From Gammaproteobacteria bacterium (lineage in GTDB: Bacteria; Pseudomonadota; Gammaproteobacteria; JAADGQ01): a DNA stretch of 40,588 nucleotides. Under the pieces are notes generated by a model. That model was given only the letters and a program-made list of their open reading frames with translations, made no database searches and was not told the DNA's origin. Positions 16,752 through 26,353 of the stretch are shown in pieces. The DNA lies in contig JAADGQ010000045.1 of the NCBI GenBank assembly GCA_013152295.1, forward strand, positions 1 through 40,588, written 5' to 3'. Both the position numbers and the translations under genes were made by a program. The stretch's first letter is position 1. Each line of letters begins with the position of its first letter.

Positions 16752-18104
16752 CTATAGAAGTACCAGGGTCGCTAGACCGAGAAAAATCATAAAACCCACG
16801 ACATCGGTGACTGTCGTTAGCATGACACCACCGCCCAGCGCGGGATCAGCCCCTATTTTGCGCAGCAGTAACGGAATAATTGCACCGGCAAAAGCTGCCA
16901 CGATCAGGTTCATACCGATCGCCACCGCAATAATGATGCTGATATAGATATCCTGAAACCATAACCCCGTCACCACCGCGACCACCAGTGCCCAGAGCAG
17001 ACCGTTCACCGCGCCGACAGCAAGCTCGTTACGCACTATTTTCGAAGCATTGGCCATACCGATCTGACCCACCGCGATACCGCGAATCATCAGCACCAGT
17101 GTCTGCGTGCCTGCAATTCCGCCCATGCTGGCGACAATAGGCATCAGCACCGCAAGTGCCACCACTTTTTCGATCGTGGCTTCAAACTGCCCGATCACCC
17201 AAGAGGCGAGCAGCGCCGTCACCAGATTAATGCCGAGCCACACACCGCGCCGCTGCACGCTCACGCCCACCGGCGCAAACATATCCGCCTCTTCGTCGAG
17301 ACCACTGAGACCGAGCAGCGAGTGCTCGCCCTCTTCGCGAATCACGTCAACCACATCGTCGATGGTAATACGCCCAAGCAGCTTACCCGAGCCATCGATA
17401 ACGGGGGCAGAGATCAGGTCCCGATGCTCAAACAGCGCCGCAACTGATGCAATCGCAGCATCCGGCAGAATGCTATCAACATCTTTGGTCATCACATCAC
17501 CCACCATCAGGTGGGGGGAGTGGGTAAGCAGATCGGCCAGTGACAGCACGCCGAGATAGATGTCGTCGTGATTAACAACAATCAGGCGGTCGGTGGCCTG
17601 CGGTAGCTCACCGCGCATACGCAGATAGCGCAACACCACATCCAGCGTCACATCGGGTCGCACCGTAATGGTATCGGTGCTCATCAAGCCGCCAGCGCTG
17701 CCATCCGGGTAGGACATCATCGTCTCCAGACGCTGACGATCCTGTTCCCCCATCGACTGCAGCACCTCCCTGATGACAGTGCGTGGCAGGTTCTGCAAAA
17801 TATCCGCCATGTCATCAGCATCCATGCTTTCCGTCGCGGCGATCAGCTGCTGGACAGGCATCCGCTGCAGCAGACCGCTACGCGCTTCGTCGTTGACGTG
17901 GCTAAGCACGTCGCCTTCATAGTCAGAATCAACCAGCTCCCACACCAGCAACCGCTCCTTGCCCGGCAGGGACTCCAAGAGGTGGGCGATCTCAGCGGGA
18001 TGAAGTCCGTTGAGCATCGTGCGCACACGAGCCATCGCACCGCTATCGATGGCGGCGGTCAGTCTATGCAGCTGCTGCTGGTTGTCTTGGGCCTTTTCAG
18101 GCAT
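16752..18104 (-). CDS. mgtE: Magnesium transporter MgtE
   Basis: MgtE is a dimeric Mg2+ channel gated by cytosolic Mg2+. The 450-residue protein has the N-terminal superhelical MgtE_N domain (about 30-130, 'LNGLHPAEIAHLLESLP'). Two CBS domains follow (about 135-260, 'GDVMTKDVDSI'). The C-terminal membrane domain has about five helices (about 285-450), including 'MPIVASMGGIAGTQTL' and 'DPALGGGVMLTTVTD'. It lies 129 bases downstream of the enzyme I gene on the same strand. That gap is too short for an M-box Mg riboswitch, and no recognised structure is seen in it. Confidence 0.96.
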   Translation of the reverse strand: MPEKAQDNQQQLHRLTAAIDSGAMARVRTMLNGLHPAEIAHLLESLPGKERLLVWELVDSDYEGDVLSHVNDEARSGLLQRMPVQQLIAATESMDADDMADILQNLPRTVIREVLQSMGEQDRQRLETMMSYPDGSAGGLMSTDTITVRPDVTLDVVLRYLRMRGELPQATDRLIVVNHDDIYLGVLSLADLLTHSPHLMVGDVMTKDVDSILPDAAIASVAALFEHRDLISAPVIDGSGKLLGRITIDDVVDVIREEGEHSLLGLSGLDEEADMFAPVGVSVQRRGVWLGINLVTALLASWVIGQFEATIEKVVALAVLMPIVASMGGIAGTQTLVLMIRGIAVGQIGMANASKIVRNELAVGAVNGLLWALVVAVVTGLWFQDIYISIIIAVAIGMNLIVAAFAGAIIPLLLRKIGADPALGGGVMLTTVTDVVGFMIFLGLATLVLL

Positions 18105-18233
18105 AGCTATCCACTAGCTCTGTTTTTATTCTGTCCGCGATGCCGCCCATCAGACCGAATAGCAAAGGTAACATTTAATTAGCTTTTGATGATATACGTG
18201 CCGCGATACCACGCATTGAATAAGCGGCCCGCG

Positions 18234-19964
18234 CTATAAGCCCTCGTTGATCACCGTCACGCAAGCAGCAATTTCATCGTGAGCCGTTGCTCTCAGTAGC
18301 CGCTCCACTGGCGCTGTTAAAGCGCACATTGAGGTCGATCGCACCACCCGTTTAACCTCTAGCAGCGCACGCGGATTCATGCTGAACTGCTTCAGACCCA
18401 TGCCCAAGAGCAGCCGCGTATAGCGAGTATCTCCCGCCATTTCACCGCACATAGCAACCGGTATCGCCGCCCGGCGCCCAGCGTCAATGGTCATCTGGAT
18501 CAGTTTCAGCACCGCCGGGTGCAGCGCATCATAGAGATAATTCACCTCGTCGTCGAGGCGATCGGTCGCCAACGTATACTGGATAAGGTCATTGGTGCCG
18601 ATGGACAAAAAATCGAGCTGCTCACAGAAGGCATCCGCCATCAACGCCGCAGCTGGTACTTCGATCATCGCGCCCACGGGCATCTCGGGGTTAAATACAA
18701 TACCGTCGCGACTGAATTCAGCGCGTATCTCATCCATCAAATGCAGCACGTGTTGCAGCTCGGTCAATCCGCTGAGCATGGGAATCATCATCCTCACGTC
18801 ACCAAATGCCGAGACCCGCAATACCGCTCTGAGCTGCGGCATAAAGAGCGCGGGTTCCTTCAAACAGAGCCTGACGGCTCTCAGCCCCAGCGCCGGATTC
18901 ACCGCATTAAAGCCCTCCCGCCACGGCTTGTCTGCGCCTAAATCCAGTGTACGTATCGTTAACGGTTTGCCGTTTAAAGCGCGCACGATCTGCAGATAGT
19001 TCTCAAACTGTTCCTCTTCACTTGGCGCATCGGCGCGATTCAGATAGAGCATTTCGGTGCGATAGAGCCCCACACCTGCAGCCATGGTCGCGTTAACACA
19101 TGCGATGTCTTCCGCCACTTCAATATTGGCTTGCAGCGTAATGGCGTACTGATCTGTGGTCTCGGCGGGGCACTGTTTAAGCGAGTCGAGTGCCACGTGG
19201 TGGCGCTCATCCTCGCTGCGGCGACCACGATAATAGTCGAGCAACAATGCATCGGGATCGACCAATACCACACTCTCGCGGGCATCCACGACCAGCAGAT
19301 CATTTTGCTGGATATAACGCTTTGCACCGCGCACGCTCACCAGCGCGGGGATACCCAGATTGCGCGCTAAAATCGCGGTGTGCGACACCGGACTGCCGTG
19401 TTCAGTGATAAATCCGACGAAACCGCGCTGGCGAATCTGCATGATTTCGGCGGGCGCGAGATCGTCCACGACGAGAATTGCATCGCTGCGCTGCTGCTCC
19501 AGCGGATCGATTATTTCATCATCCGACTGCAGCAACACACGCAAAATGCTGTTGACCACATGATCGACATCATCTTTGCGTGTACGCAGGTAGGGGTCTT
19601 CAATCTGTTCAAACACCGCCACCAACACGTCGCGCTGCATCTTCAGCGCCCATGCCGCATTGTAGTGATGCTTTTTGATGAACTTGATCGGCGCTTTGGA
19701 GAGCGCGTCGTCCTCCATCATCAACAGGTGGGTATCGATAAAAGCGGCGATCTCGACAGGCGTATTGACAGGTATCTGGTTACGCACACCTTTGAGGCGC
19801 TGCCGGGCTGCATTCACCGCCCTGACGAAGCGCGCCTCCTCCTCTGCCAGCAGATGCTGCGGCAGCACATATTCGCTCGGCTCCAACACTTCACGTTGAG
19901 GAACATGAGCCCTGCCCGTGGCCACACCATTGGATACGCCCACGCCACTCAGTGCCAAACTCAT
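18234..19964 (-). CDS. ptsI: PTS enzyme I (phosphoenolpyruvate-protein phosphotransferase)
   Basis: Enzyme I takes phosphate from phosphoenolpyruvate and passes it to HPr. The 576-residue protein starts at the swivelling domain with no GAF domain, so it is EI rather than EI-Ntr (PtsP). The phosphorylated His195 lies in 'GSPVSHTAILARN'. The PEP-binding barrel has 'LYRTEMLYL', 'SIGTNDLIQYTLATDR' and the catalytic Cys in 'AMCGEMAGD'. It overlaps ptsH by 4 bases (ATGA), so the two are translationally coupled. With no EIIB or EIIC nearby, it probably feeds a regulatory relay. Confidence 0.94.
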   Translation of the reverse strand: MSLALSGVGVSNGVATGRAHVPQREVLEPSEYVLPQHLLAEEEARFVRAVNAARQRLKGVRNQIPVNTPVEIAAFIDTHLLMMEDDALSKAPIKFIKKHHYNAAWALKMQRDVLVAVFEQIEDPYLRTRKDDVDHVVNSILRVLLQSDDEIIDPLEQQRSDAILVVDDLAPAEIMQIRQRGFVGFITEHGSPVSHTAILARNLGIPALVSVRGAKRYIQQNDLLVVDARESVVLVDPDALLLDYYRGRRSEDERHHVALDSLKQCPAETTDQYAITLQANIEVAEDIACVNATMAAGVGLYRTEMLYLNRADAPSEEEQFENYLQIVRALNGKPLTIRTLDLGADKPWREGFNAVNPALGLRAVRLCLKEPALFMPQLRAVLRVSAFGDVRMMIPMLSGLTELQHVLHLMDEIRAEFSRDGIVFNPEMPVGAMIEVPAAALMADAFCEQLDFLSIGTNDLIQYTLATDRLDDEVNYLYDALHPAVLKLIQMTIDAGRRAAIPVAMCGEMAGDTRYTRLLLGMGLKQFSMNPRALLEVKRVVRSTSMCALTAPVERLLRATAHDEIAACVTVINEGL

Positions 19965-20230
19965 TCGGATTCACCAAACCTGTCTGCAATCAACGCCTCT
20001 AATTGATCGGCAGCAACCTGCTCGTCTGCGCCGTTAACGCACATTGTCAACGCAGTACCGCGCGCAGCAGCCAGCATCATCACGCCCATGATGCTTTTGC
20101 CATTCACACGCTGATGGTCGTTAACTAACTCAACATCGCTTTTGAATTGTGACGCCAGCGAGACAAATTTGGCGGCGGCACGAGCATGCAGGCCGAGTTT
20201 GTTGATGATGGTAACTTGCCGTTCTATCAC
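19961..20230 (-). CDS. ptsH: HPr phosphocarrier protein with both His15 and Ser46
   Basis: HPr relays phosphate from enzyme I to EIIA proteins. The 89-residue protein has His15 in 'LGLHARAA' and Ser46 in 'GKSIMGVMML'. The latter resembles the regulatory Ser46 site of Gram-positive HPr, which fits the HPr kinase gene about 1.3 kb upstream in the same run. Phosphorylation at Ser46 is known to reduce His15 phosphotransfer. It overlaps ptsI and follows the EIIA-Man gene by 31 bases. Confidence 0.95.
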   Translation of the reverse strand: MIERQVTIINKLGLHARAAAKFVSLASQFKSDVELVNDHQRVNGKSIMGVMMLAAARGTALTMCVNGADEQVAADQLEALIADRFGESE

Positions 20231-20261
20231 GCTTACTCCCTACTTCGTTCGCCTCTAGATC

Positions 20262-20654
20262 TCAGCGCTCAGCGCAAGAAAAAACCCCATCCCGACCACC
20301 ACTCACCGCTTTAACAACCAGCTCGGCCAAAGTTAAGCGCGGGTAGTTGAGCACACGAATCAGCATCGGCAAATTAATACCGGTGACAACACGCACCTGC
20401 TCACTGTCACTCAGCGCCATAGCAATGTTGGCGGGGGTTGAACCATACATATCCGTCAGCACCAAAACACCATCGCCCTGATCCAGCGCCGAAACGCGCT
20501 GACGCGCTTGCTGCAAAACGGCGTCGCGATCATCACCGTTAAATACCGACAGCACATCCACAGCCATCGGCATCACTTCGAGCACACCACAAGCCACCTC
20601 CACCATCACCTGCGCAATACGATCGTGGCAGATCACTAGCACCGCTACCGTCAT
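20262..20654 (-). CDS. Mannose-family PTS EIIA domain protein, orphan
   Basis: The 130-residue protein is a stand-alone EIIA of the mannose/fructose/sorbose family. The N-terminus 'MTVAVLVICHDRIAQ' places the candidate phosphoryl-accepting His10 at the family position. 'LVLTDMYGSTPANIA' is the conserved second motif. No EIIB, EIIC or EIID is encoded, so transport is unlikely and a regulatory readout of HPr phosphorylation is more plausible (inference). Its start overlaps the rapZ stop by 4 bases, and ptsH follows 31 bases later. Confidence 0.92.
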   Translation of the reverse strand: MTVAVLVICHDRIAQVMVEVACGVLEVMPMAVDVLSVFNGDDRDAVLQQARQRVSALDQGDGVLVLTDMYGSTPANIAMALSDSEQVRVVTGINLPMLIRVLNYPRLTLAELVVKAVSGGRDGVFSCAER

Positions 20655-21544
20655 GGCAGCTCTCGGTGACGGACGAGCACATTTTCCCTGGATTGCTGAA
20701 AAGCATCGGTCAGCGCCTCTGCCAAATAGACCGAGCGGTGCTGCCCGCCCGTACAGCCGATAGCGACCGTCAGATAGCTGCGATTCTCCTCCTCAAAACG
20801 GGGAATCCACTGCTGCAAAAAACTGTTGATGCTCTGCTGCATATCACCGACCAGCGACTGCTTCGCCAAAAATTCGACGACTGCAGCGTCACGGCCTGTC
20901 AGCGGGCGCAGGGCCGGCTCCCAATGCGGATTGGGCAGACAGCGCACATCAAAAATAAAATCGACATCGGCCGGAATTCCACACTTAAAGCCGAACGAAA
21001 GAAACAACAAAGAGAGTGAGGGTTTCTCTTTTTTAGCAATGCGCTCGCGCACCAATGTACGCAGCTGATGCACGTTAAGGTGACTGGTGTCGATATGCAG
21101 GTCCGCATGTCTGGAGATGGTGCGCAGCAGCTGACGCTCTGCGCTGAGCGCCTCGACCAGCGCCACATCAGAGCGTGTCAATGGATGTTTGCGGCGGGTT
21201 TCGCTGAAACGCTTGAGCAGGGTATTGGCGTTGGCCTCGACAAAGATAATCTCGCACGTAAAACCAGACTCTCGCAGAGTGTTGAGTATCTCTTGAAAAC
21301 GCTGCAGATCGTTGGTGAGATTACGTGCATCAATGCCCACTGCAACGCCGCACGCCGACGCACTGCCGCGCGGACTCTGTTCATTTTGCTCATCGCACTG
21401 ACACGCCTGCTTCATCTGCACTGCCAGATGTGGCAACAGCGCCAACGGCAAGTTATCAATGCAGTAAAAGTCGAGATCCTCCAGCGCCTGCAGCACGTGG
21501 CTTTTCCCGGCACCGGACAACCCGCTGATAATGAGTAGTTTCAT
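20651..21544 (-). CDS. rapZ: RNase adapter / nucleotide-binding protein RapZ
   Basis: RapZ is an ATP/GTP-binding protein; in enterobacteria it guides RNase E to the small RNA GlmZ and so controls glucosamine-6-phosphate synthase. The 297 residues have the P-loop GLSGAGKS (8-15), 'DVRCLPNPHW' and 'IGCTGGQHRSVYLAE', all invariant in the family. Codons about 54-66 (SPRGSASACGVAV) form an insertion-like Ser/Ala stretch. It overlaps hprK upstream and EIIA-Man downstream, each by 4 bases. The GlmZ role may not apply outside enterics. Confidence 0.95.
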   Translation of the reverse strand: MKLLIISGLSGAGKSHVLQALEDLDFYCIDNLPLALLPHLAVQMKQACQCDEQNEQSPRGSASACGVAVGIDARNLTNDLQRFQEILNTLRESGFTCEIIFVEANANTLLKRFSETRRKHPLTRSDVALVEALSAERQLLRTISRHADLHIDTSHLNVHQLRTLVRERIAKKEKPSLSLLFLSFGFKCGIPADVDFIFDVRCLPNPHWEPALRPLTGRDAAVVEFLAKQSLVGDMQQSINSFLQQWIPRFEEENRSYLTVAIGCTGGQHRSVYLAEALTDAFQQSRENVLVRHRELP

Positions 21545-22500
21545 GTTTGGTCCCGTGCGATAAAGAGGCGTTGTTGGGCGATAAAATCTTCGGCTGCATT
21601 ATAACCGTTCAACAATGAAAGGTAGTTGCGCACCGCGCCCTCAACCAGCACAGCTAGGTTACGCCCCGGCGCCACTGGCAGTGTCACTTGGGGTATTTCG
21701 ACCTCCAGCACGGTGCGCGTCTGATGGCAGCCGTGTATGCGGTCAACCCGGCTGATCTCTTCATCGCTCATCGCCTCGAGGTAGACAATCAGGCGCAAAT
21801 ATTTGCTGGATTTGACTGCGCTACCGCCAAACATATTGGCAACATTGAGTACGCCCAGGCCGCGCACCTCAAGAAAGCCACTGAGCACAGGCGGACAGGT
21901 CCCATTGAGGCGATCCGGCGCAATACGGGAGAACTCCGGCGAGTCATCGGCAACCAGACGATGGCCACGGCTGAGCAGCTCCAGCGCCAGCTCGCTCTTA
22001 CCCACACCACTGGAGCCCGCCAGCAGTACACCGATGCCCATCACCTCCATAAATACACCATGTAAGATAATTTTTTCTGTGAGCAAATTAACCAGGTAGT
22101 ATTGCAGGTGACTCGCCAACTTATGGCTAGAGAGCGGCGATGCCAGCAGCGGCGTGCCAGTGCGCGCCGAGTAGTCGAGAAACTCATCGGTTGCCGCTTG
22201 ACCATCGGCAATCAAGATAAGGGCTGGGTCGCTGTTGAAGAGGTGCTCGAGCGCATCCTGGTGAGAGTTTTTACCCAGATTTTGCAGGTATTCAAGACCC
22301 GAGCGTCCCAATACCTGCACCCGGTTCGGATGGATCAGATTGAGATGCCCAACCAGCGAAGCAGCCTGACGCTCCGCATCGGGGTGATGGTAGTCAATAT
22401 CAATGACACGATCCGTACCCGCCCGCCCGGCCAGCCATTTGAGCACGAGCTTTTCACGATGCAGCTCATACAGTGCACCGACCGTCAGTGGGCTTGCCAT
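21541..22500 (-). CDS. hprK: HPr kinase/phosphorylase
   Basis: HprK uses ATP or pyrophosphate to phosphorylate HPr on Ser46, and reverses the reaction. The 319 residues have the N-terminal regulatory domain (about 1-130). The catalytic domain has the Walker A motif GSSGVGKS (162-169), 'LVADDSPEF', and the HprK signature 'LEVRGLGVLNVANMFG'. It starts 5 bases after ptsN and overlaps rapZ by 4. Its presence together with an HPr carrying Ser46 in the same run is strong context for a functioning kinase-substrate pair. Confidence 0.96.
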   Translation of the reverse strand: MASPLTVGALYELHREKLVLKWLAGRAGTDRVIDIDYHHPDAERQAASLVGHLNLIHPNRVQVLGRSGLEYLQNLGKNSHQDALEHLFNSDPALILIADGQAATDEFLDYSARTGTPLLASPLSSHKLASHLQYYLVNLLTEKIILHGVFMEVMGIGVLLAGSSGVGKSELALELLSRGHRLVADDSPEFSRIAPDRLNGTCPPVLSGFLEVRGLGVLNVANMFGGSAVKSSKYLRLIVYLEAMSDEEISRVDRIHGCHQTRTVLEVEIPQVTLPVAPGRNLAVLVEGAVRNYLSLLNGYNAAEDFIAQQRLFIARDQT

Positions 22501-22505
22501 TGCTA

Positions 22506-22994
22506 TTATCCCTGAGACGCCGTGTTACCTTGTGAAGGGGGTGGATTCCACTGGGTCAGCAGTTGGTGGATTTCGCTACAGCTCTGTGCTTGGCGAAGGG
22601 CGTCACGCAGCTTCTCATCGGAGAACATCTGCGCTAATTGTGCCAACAGCTTTAAATGTTCGCCTGTCGACTGCTCGGGCACAATCAGTGCGAAAAGCAG
22701 GTCCACCGGGCGGTTATCGATCGCATCAAAATCGACACCTTTCTCCAACTGCAAAAAAGCGCCGACAGCGTGATCGATATTTTTCATGCGACCGTGTGGA
22801 ATGGCAACGCCGTGACCCACGCCGGTCCCGCCCAGCCGCTCTCGTGCCAACAGGCTTTCGAAAACAACAACACTGCTTAACTGCTCTTCACCCTCGCTGA
22901 GTAGGCCACTGAGCAGCTCAAGACCGCGCTTTTTACTGCCAGTGCTGGCACCGCAAACGATGCGTTCGGGCAAAATACAGTCGGCTATTTGCAT
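22506..22994 (-). CDS. ptsN: Nitrogen-regulatory PTS EIIA (PtsN)
   Basis: PtsN (EIIA-Ntr) is a regulatory phosphoacceptor that affects K+ transport, sigma-54 functions and, in some species, SpoT. The active-site His lies in 'GVGHGVAIPHGR'. I placed the start at the ATG at 22994 (162 residues) because 'MQIADCILPERIV...SKKRGLE' aligns with Pseudomonas PtsN; an upstream TTG at 23018 is also open. The last ~12 residues (PPPSQGNTASQG) are a polar extension. It follows hpf by 54 bases and precedes hprK by 5. Confidence 0.95.
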   Translation of the reverse strand: MQIADCILPERIVCGASTGSKKRGLELLSGLLSEGEEQLSSVVVFESLLARERLGGTGVGHGVAIPHGRMKNIDHAVGAFLQLEKGVDFDAIDNRPVDLLFALIVPEQSTGEHLKLLAQLAQMFSDEKLRDALRQAQSCSEIHQLLTQWNPPPSQGNTASQG

Positions 22995-23048
22995 ATTCAG
23001 GTATTCCAGGACACACAAGCCGCACCGTGCGCTCGCTTGCCCAACGCC

Positions 23049-23366
23049 TCATTCAGGATCGGGGACGGCAGCGCCACGATGGTGATTGGTCAACTTCTCT
23101 TTGTGCTTTTTGATCTGCCGATCCAGCTTGTCAACCATCGAGTCAATCGCCGCATACATATCCTCCCCTGCCGCTTCGGCAAACAGGTTAGCGCCGGTCA
23201 CATGCACCGTCGCCTCCGCCTTCTGAACCAACTTCTCCACTGTCAAAACGACGTGGGCGTTACCCACACCATTGAAGTGGCGCTCCACGCGCTCCATTTT
23301 GGTCATAACATGGCTGCGCAAAGCCTCGGTGATTTCTACGTGATGACCCGTTAGATCTACTTGCAT
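23049..23366 (-). CDS. hpf: Ribosome hibernation promoting factor, short form
   Basis: HPF binds the 30S decoding centre and helps form inactive 100S ribosome dimers in stationary phase. The 105-residue protein begins 'MQVDLTGHHVEITEALR' and carries the conserved 'EDMYAAIDSMVDKLDRQIKKHKEK' pattern split over two helices, with a short charged tail. It lacks the C-terminal dimerisation domain of long HPF. It sits in the usual place between rpoN (108 bases upstream) and ptsN. A GGAG ribosome-binding site precedes the ATG. Confidence 0.96.
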   Translation of the reverse strand: MQVDLTGHHVEITEALRSHVMTKMERVERHFNGVGNAHVVLTVEKLVQKAEATVHVTGANLFAEAAGEDMYAAIDSMVDKLDRQIKKHKEKLTNHHRGAAVPDPE

Positions 23367-23474
23367 TATTTCACTCCGTTACAAAAAAACGATTCTCCGT
23401 TCGCACCAACTGCATCCCTGACTCACAACTAACAACTTTTCAAAAGAGGCAGGCCCCAACGTTTGCTACACCCG

Positions 23475-24974
23475 CTACACCAAGCGTTTTCTCTCATTAA
23501 AAGGGGGTATAGCAAGTGATTCACGGTATTTGGCGACCGTACGCCGCGCTATTTTTATGTCACGCTCACCCAGCACCGCCGCCAGTTTACTATCGCTCAA
23601 CGGCTTGCGCGGATCCTCTGCGGCAACAAGTTTTTTGATCTGTGCGCGGATCGCGGTGGACGAGCACTCTTCGCCACTGCCCATGCTGACATGGCTGGAG
23701 AAGAAATATTTGAGCTCAAAAATGCCCCGCGGGGTGTGCATATACTTCTGCGTCGTAACCCTAGAGATGGTCGATTCGTGCATCCCCACCTTTTCGGCAA
23801 TGTCGTGAAGCACCAGTGCTTTCATCGCCTCCTCACCCTGCTCCAAAAAGCCGCGCTGGCGCTCGACAATACAGGTCGCGACCTTGAGCAGTGTCTCACT
23901 GCGACTTTTCAAGCTCTTGAGAAACCAGCGTGCCTCCTGCAACTGCCCCTTCATGTAGGTGTTGTCAGTACTATTGTCCGCACGGCGCACAAGATTTGCG
24001 TATTGGGGATTAACCCGCAGTCGCGGCATCGCATCACCGTTGAGCTCAACGCGCCACGCACCTTTAACTTTTTTAACGATCACATCCGGGATCACATATT
24101 CGGAACGGCCACTACTGATACCGCTGCCGGGACGGGGGTTCAGTGTCTGAATAAAGGTAATCAGTTGGCACAACTCATCTTCGCTGAGCTTCATGCGGTT
24201 CATCAGCTGGCGGTAATCACGGTTAGCCAGCAGCTTCATGTGACTCCTGATCAGCTTGATCGCTGCGCTCCGCCAGGGCGTCTCTTTGTCCATTTGACGC
24301 AACTGAATGAGCAGACACTCCGCCAAGTCCCGAGCACCGATGCCTGCCGGTTCAAATGTCTGTACCAGATGCAGTACCGCCTCGACCTCATCAAAATCGA
24401 TATCGTGCTCTTCAGCCAATCCTTGATGGATCTCCTCAAGCGGCGCGGCAAGATAGCCCTTATCATCGATGGAGTCGATAATCACCTCGGCGATGACCCG
24501 ATCTATATCAGTAAGTGACATCAAACGCATCTGCCACAACAGCTGCTCTATCAACGTCTGCTCGGCAGAACCCAAGCGCTCCTGCCACGAATCATCTGCT
24601 TCAGTCGCTGCCGCGCCACTGCTGAAAGAGGTCGCGACGGCGCTATCGTAGGTATCTTCCCATGAGCTATCAACCGGCAGCTCATCAGGCATTACGGCTG
24701 ACTCCATATCAACGGCGTTATCCTGCTGCCGCTCGCTGGGAAGCTCTGTGGACTGCTGCTCGGTAGCACCGCCTTTTTGTACGTCCCAATCCTGGTCGGC
24801 AGCATTTTCCGTCTCCTCCTCGACATCCAGCATCGGGTTGGACTCAAGCGCCTCCTGCACTTCTACCTGCAATTCGAGGGAGGAGAGCTGCAACAGGCGA
24901 ATCGCCTGCTGCAGCTGTGGCGTCATTGCCAAGTGCTGTCCGAGGCGGAGCTGCAATGAGGGTTTCATCGACAT
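23475..24974 (-). CDS. rpoN: RNA polymerase sigma-54 factor RpoN
   Basis: RpoN directs RNA polymerase to -24/-12 promoters that need an enhancer-binding ATPase. The 499-residue protein has the Gln/Leu-rich activator-interaction region (about 1-45, '[20 protein letters not shown]'). An acidic linker (about 55-130) and the core-binding and DNA-binding domains follow. The RpoN box [10 protein letters not shown] is at 476-485, near the C-terminus. It lies 78 bases after lptB and before hpf-ptsN, the standard gammaproteobacterial order. No -24/-12 promoter was recognised in this window. Confidence 0.98.
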   Translation of the reverse strand: MSMKPSLQLRLGQHLAMTPQLQQAIRLLQLSSLELQVEVQEALESNPMLDVEEETENAADQDWDVQKGGATEQQSTELPSERQQDNAVDMESAVMPDELPVDSSWEDTYDSAVATSFSSGAAATEADDSWQERLGSAEQTLIEQLLWQMRLMSLTDIDRVIAEVIIDSIDDKGYLAAPLEEIHQGLAEEHDIDFDEVEAVLHLVQTFEPAGIGARDLAECLLIQLRQMDKETPWRSAAIKLIRSHMKLLANRDYRQLMNRMKLSEDELCQLITFIQTLNPRPGSGISSGRSEYVIPDVIVKKVKGAWRVELNGDAMPRLRVNPQYANLVRRADNSTDNTYMKGQLQEARWFLKSLKSRSETLLKVATCIVERQRGFLEQGEEAMKALVLHDIAEKVGMHESTISRVTTQKYMHTPRGIFELKYFFSSHVSMGSGEECSSTAIRAQIKKLVAAEDPRKPLSDSKLAAVLGERDIKIARRTVAKYRESLAIPPFNERKRLV

Positions 24975-25018
24975 ACTGTTGTCTGGCGCTCTATCCGTTG
25001 GTCTGAAAAATGGGGGGC

Positions 25019-25045
25019 ATTCTACCCTATTTGTGCACTATCCAA
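25019..25045 (-). promoter_or_regulatory. Possible promoter in the lptB-rpoN gap
   Basis: On the minus strand TTGGAT (25045-25040), a 15-base spacer and TAGAAT (25024-25019) lie about 45 bases before the rpoN start. The spacer is short for sigma-70, so this is tentative. It would give rpoN-hpf-ptsN a promoter separate from the lpt genes. Confidence 0.35.
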
Positions 25046-25052
25046 GCTAATA

Positions 25053-25778
25053 TTAAAGCTGAAAGCTGTGACCAAGATAGACCTCCTTAACCTGTTCATT
25101 TTCCAATATCACCTGCGGCGCGCCCTCAGCAATTACCCGGCCTTCGCTAACAATGTAGGCACGGTCACAGATACCCAGTGTTTCACGCACGTTGTGATCT
25201 GTAATCAGTACGCCGATTCCTTTGCTTTTCAAATGGTTAATGATGCGCTGAATGTCCACCACAGAGATCGGGTCAACCCCGGCAAAAGGCTCATCCAGCA
25301 AGATAAAGCGGGGCTTGGTCGCCAGTGCGCGTGCGATCTCCACGCGCCGTCGTTCGCCACCAGAGAGACTCATCCCCAACTGCTCGCGAATGTGAGTAAT
25401 GTGCAGCTCTTCGAGCAGCTCTTGCGTGCGCTGCTCCTGCTCGGCGCGGTCCAGGCCGCGAATGGTCTGCAGTATCGCCCGAATATTGTCGGCCACCGTC
25501 AGCTTGCGAAACACCGATGCCTCTTGTGGCAGATAGCCGATACCCAGACGGGCACGCATATGCATCGGGTAGTGGCTGATCTCCCGACCTTCAAACTCAA
25601 TCGTCCCTTCGTCACGAGCAACCAGACCAACGATCATGTAGAAGCAGGTGGTTTTGCCGGCACCGTTGGGGCCGAGCAACCCTACCGTTTCACCGCTATC
25701 AACGTGCAGAGAGACACCCGCAACGACGCGGCGCGAACGGTAGCTCTTGACCAGGTTTTTAGCGACAAGCCTGCTCAT
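25053..25778 (-). CDS. lptB: LPS export ABC transporter ATPase LptB
   Basis: LptB is the ATPase of the LptB2FGC complex that extracts lipopolysaccharide from the inner membrane. The 241-residue protein has Walker A GPNGAGKT (36-43), the signature LSGGERRR (138-145) and Walker B FILLDEP (158-164). '[12 protein letters not shown]' (Q-loop region) is typical of LptB. Its start overlaps the lptA stop by 4 bases. lptF and lptG are not in the window, as is usual. Confidence 0.97.
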   Translation of the reverse strand: MSRLVAKNLVKSYRSRRVVAGVSLHVDSGETVGLLGPNGAGKTTCFYMIVGLVARDEGTIEFEGREISHYPMHMRARLGIGYLPQEASVFRKLTVADNIRAILQTIRGLDRAEQEQRTQELLEELHITHIREQLGMSLSGGERRRVEIARALATKPRFILLDEPFAGVDPISVVDIQRIINHLKSKGIGVLITDHNVRETLGICDRAYIVSEGRVIAEGAPQVILENEQVKEVYLGHSFQL

Positions 25779-26353
25779 GGCGCGTCGGCACTCGCTCCAT
25801 TCTCTTCATTCAGCGCACCATCACCAGGTTTGGACGGTTCTGCATTGAGTGGCTTTTTACGCGGCTGAATGGTCACGGAGACACGCTCCTTACTATCTGT
25901 TGCCTTGCGAGCGCTGACTACATTTTTTACAGTTTGATACTCAATCCGGTTGCCAGAGAAGCTGTCGCGGCTGCGCCACAGCTGCGCATCACCGTGCAGC
26001 ACCAACTTTTCGTCAGCGGCGAAATACTCTATTTTGCGCGCCTCGCCACGCACCGTCTCCTCTTGCGCCTCGCCTTCAACGCGCTGACTGAAACTTACCG
26101 GCTGACCGGTAGCGACGACTTTTTCCAGCGTGGCACGATCAGAGTTGAACGTCGAGATGGCATCTGCCAGCAGCTTGACGCTGCCCTGCACAAAACTGAC
26201 GTTGCCACGGTAGATGCTAATACCTTTTGTTTCATCGAACTCGATGCTGTCAGCTTCGATCTGAATGGGTTGTTCACGATCACTAACCAGCGCCCACAGC
26301 GGTGTCGACGACAGCAACAACATCAGGGCACAGACGCTAATGGAGCGGTTCAT
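25775..26353 (-). CDS. lptA: LPS transport periplasmic protein LptA
   Basis: LptA forms the periplasmic bridge carrying LPS from LptC to the outer-membrane LptDE. A signal peptide is visible ([16 protein letters not shown]..., cleavage near 'LWALV', about residue 22). The OstA-like beta-jellyroll follows ('[21 protein letters not shown]', split around its conserved Asp/Glu residues). The C-terminal ~35 residues are Lys/Pro/Glu-rich and probably disordered. At 192 residues it is normal. It overlaps lptC by 17 bases and lptB by 4, showing tight coupling. Confidence 0.93.
   Translation of the reverse strand: MNRSISVCALMLLLSSTPLWALVSDREQPIQIEADSIEFDETKGISIYRGNVSFVQGSVKLLADAISTFNSDRATLEKVVATGQPVSFSQRVEGEAQEETVRGEARKIEYFAADEKLVLHGDAQLWRSRDSFSGNRIEYQTVKNVVSARKATDSKERVSVTIQPRKKPLNAEPSKPGDGALNEENGASADAP

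Noticed and set aside
18105-18233. Possible magnesium riboswitch upstream of mgtE
   Set aside because: The gap is only 129 bases, shorter than a typical M-box, and no terminator-type hairpin before the mgtE start was found.
23691-24518. Open frame of 275 codons antisense to rpoN
   Set aside because: Fully covered by the real rpoN gene, no family resemblance.
25068-25868. Open frame of 266 codons antisense to lptB
   Set aside because: Covered by lptB and the lptA end, with no recognisable domain.
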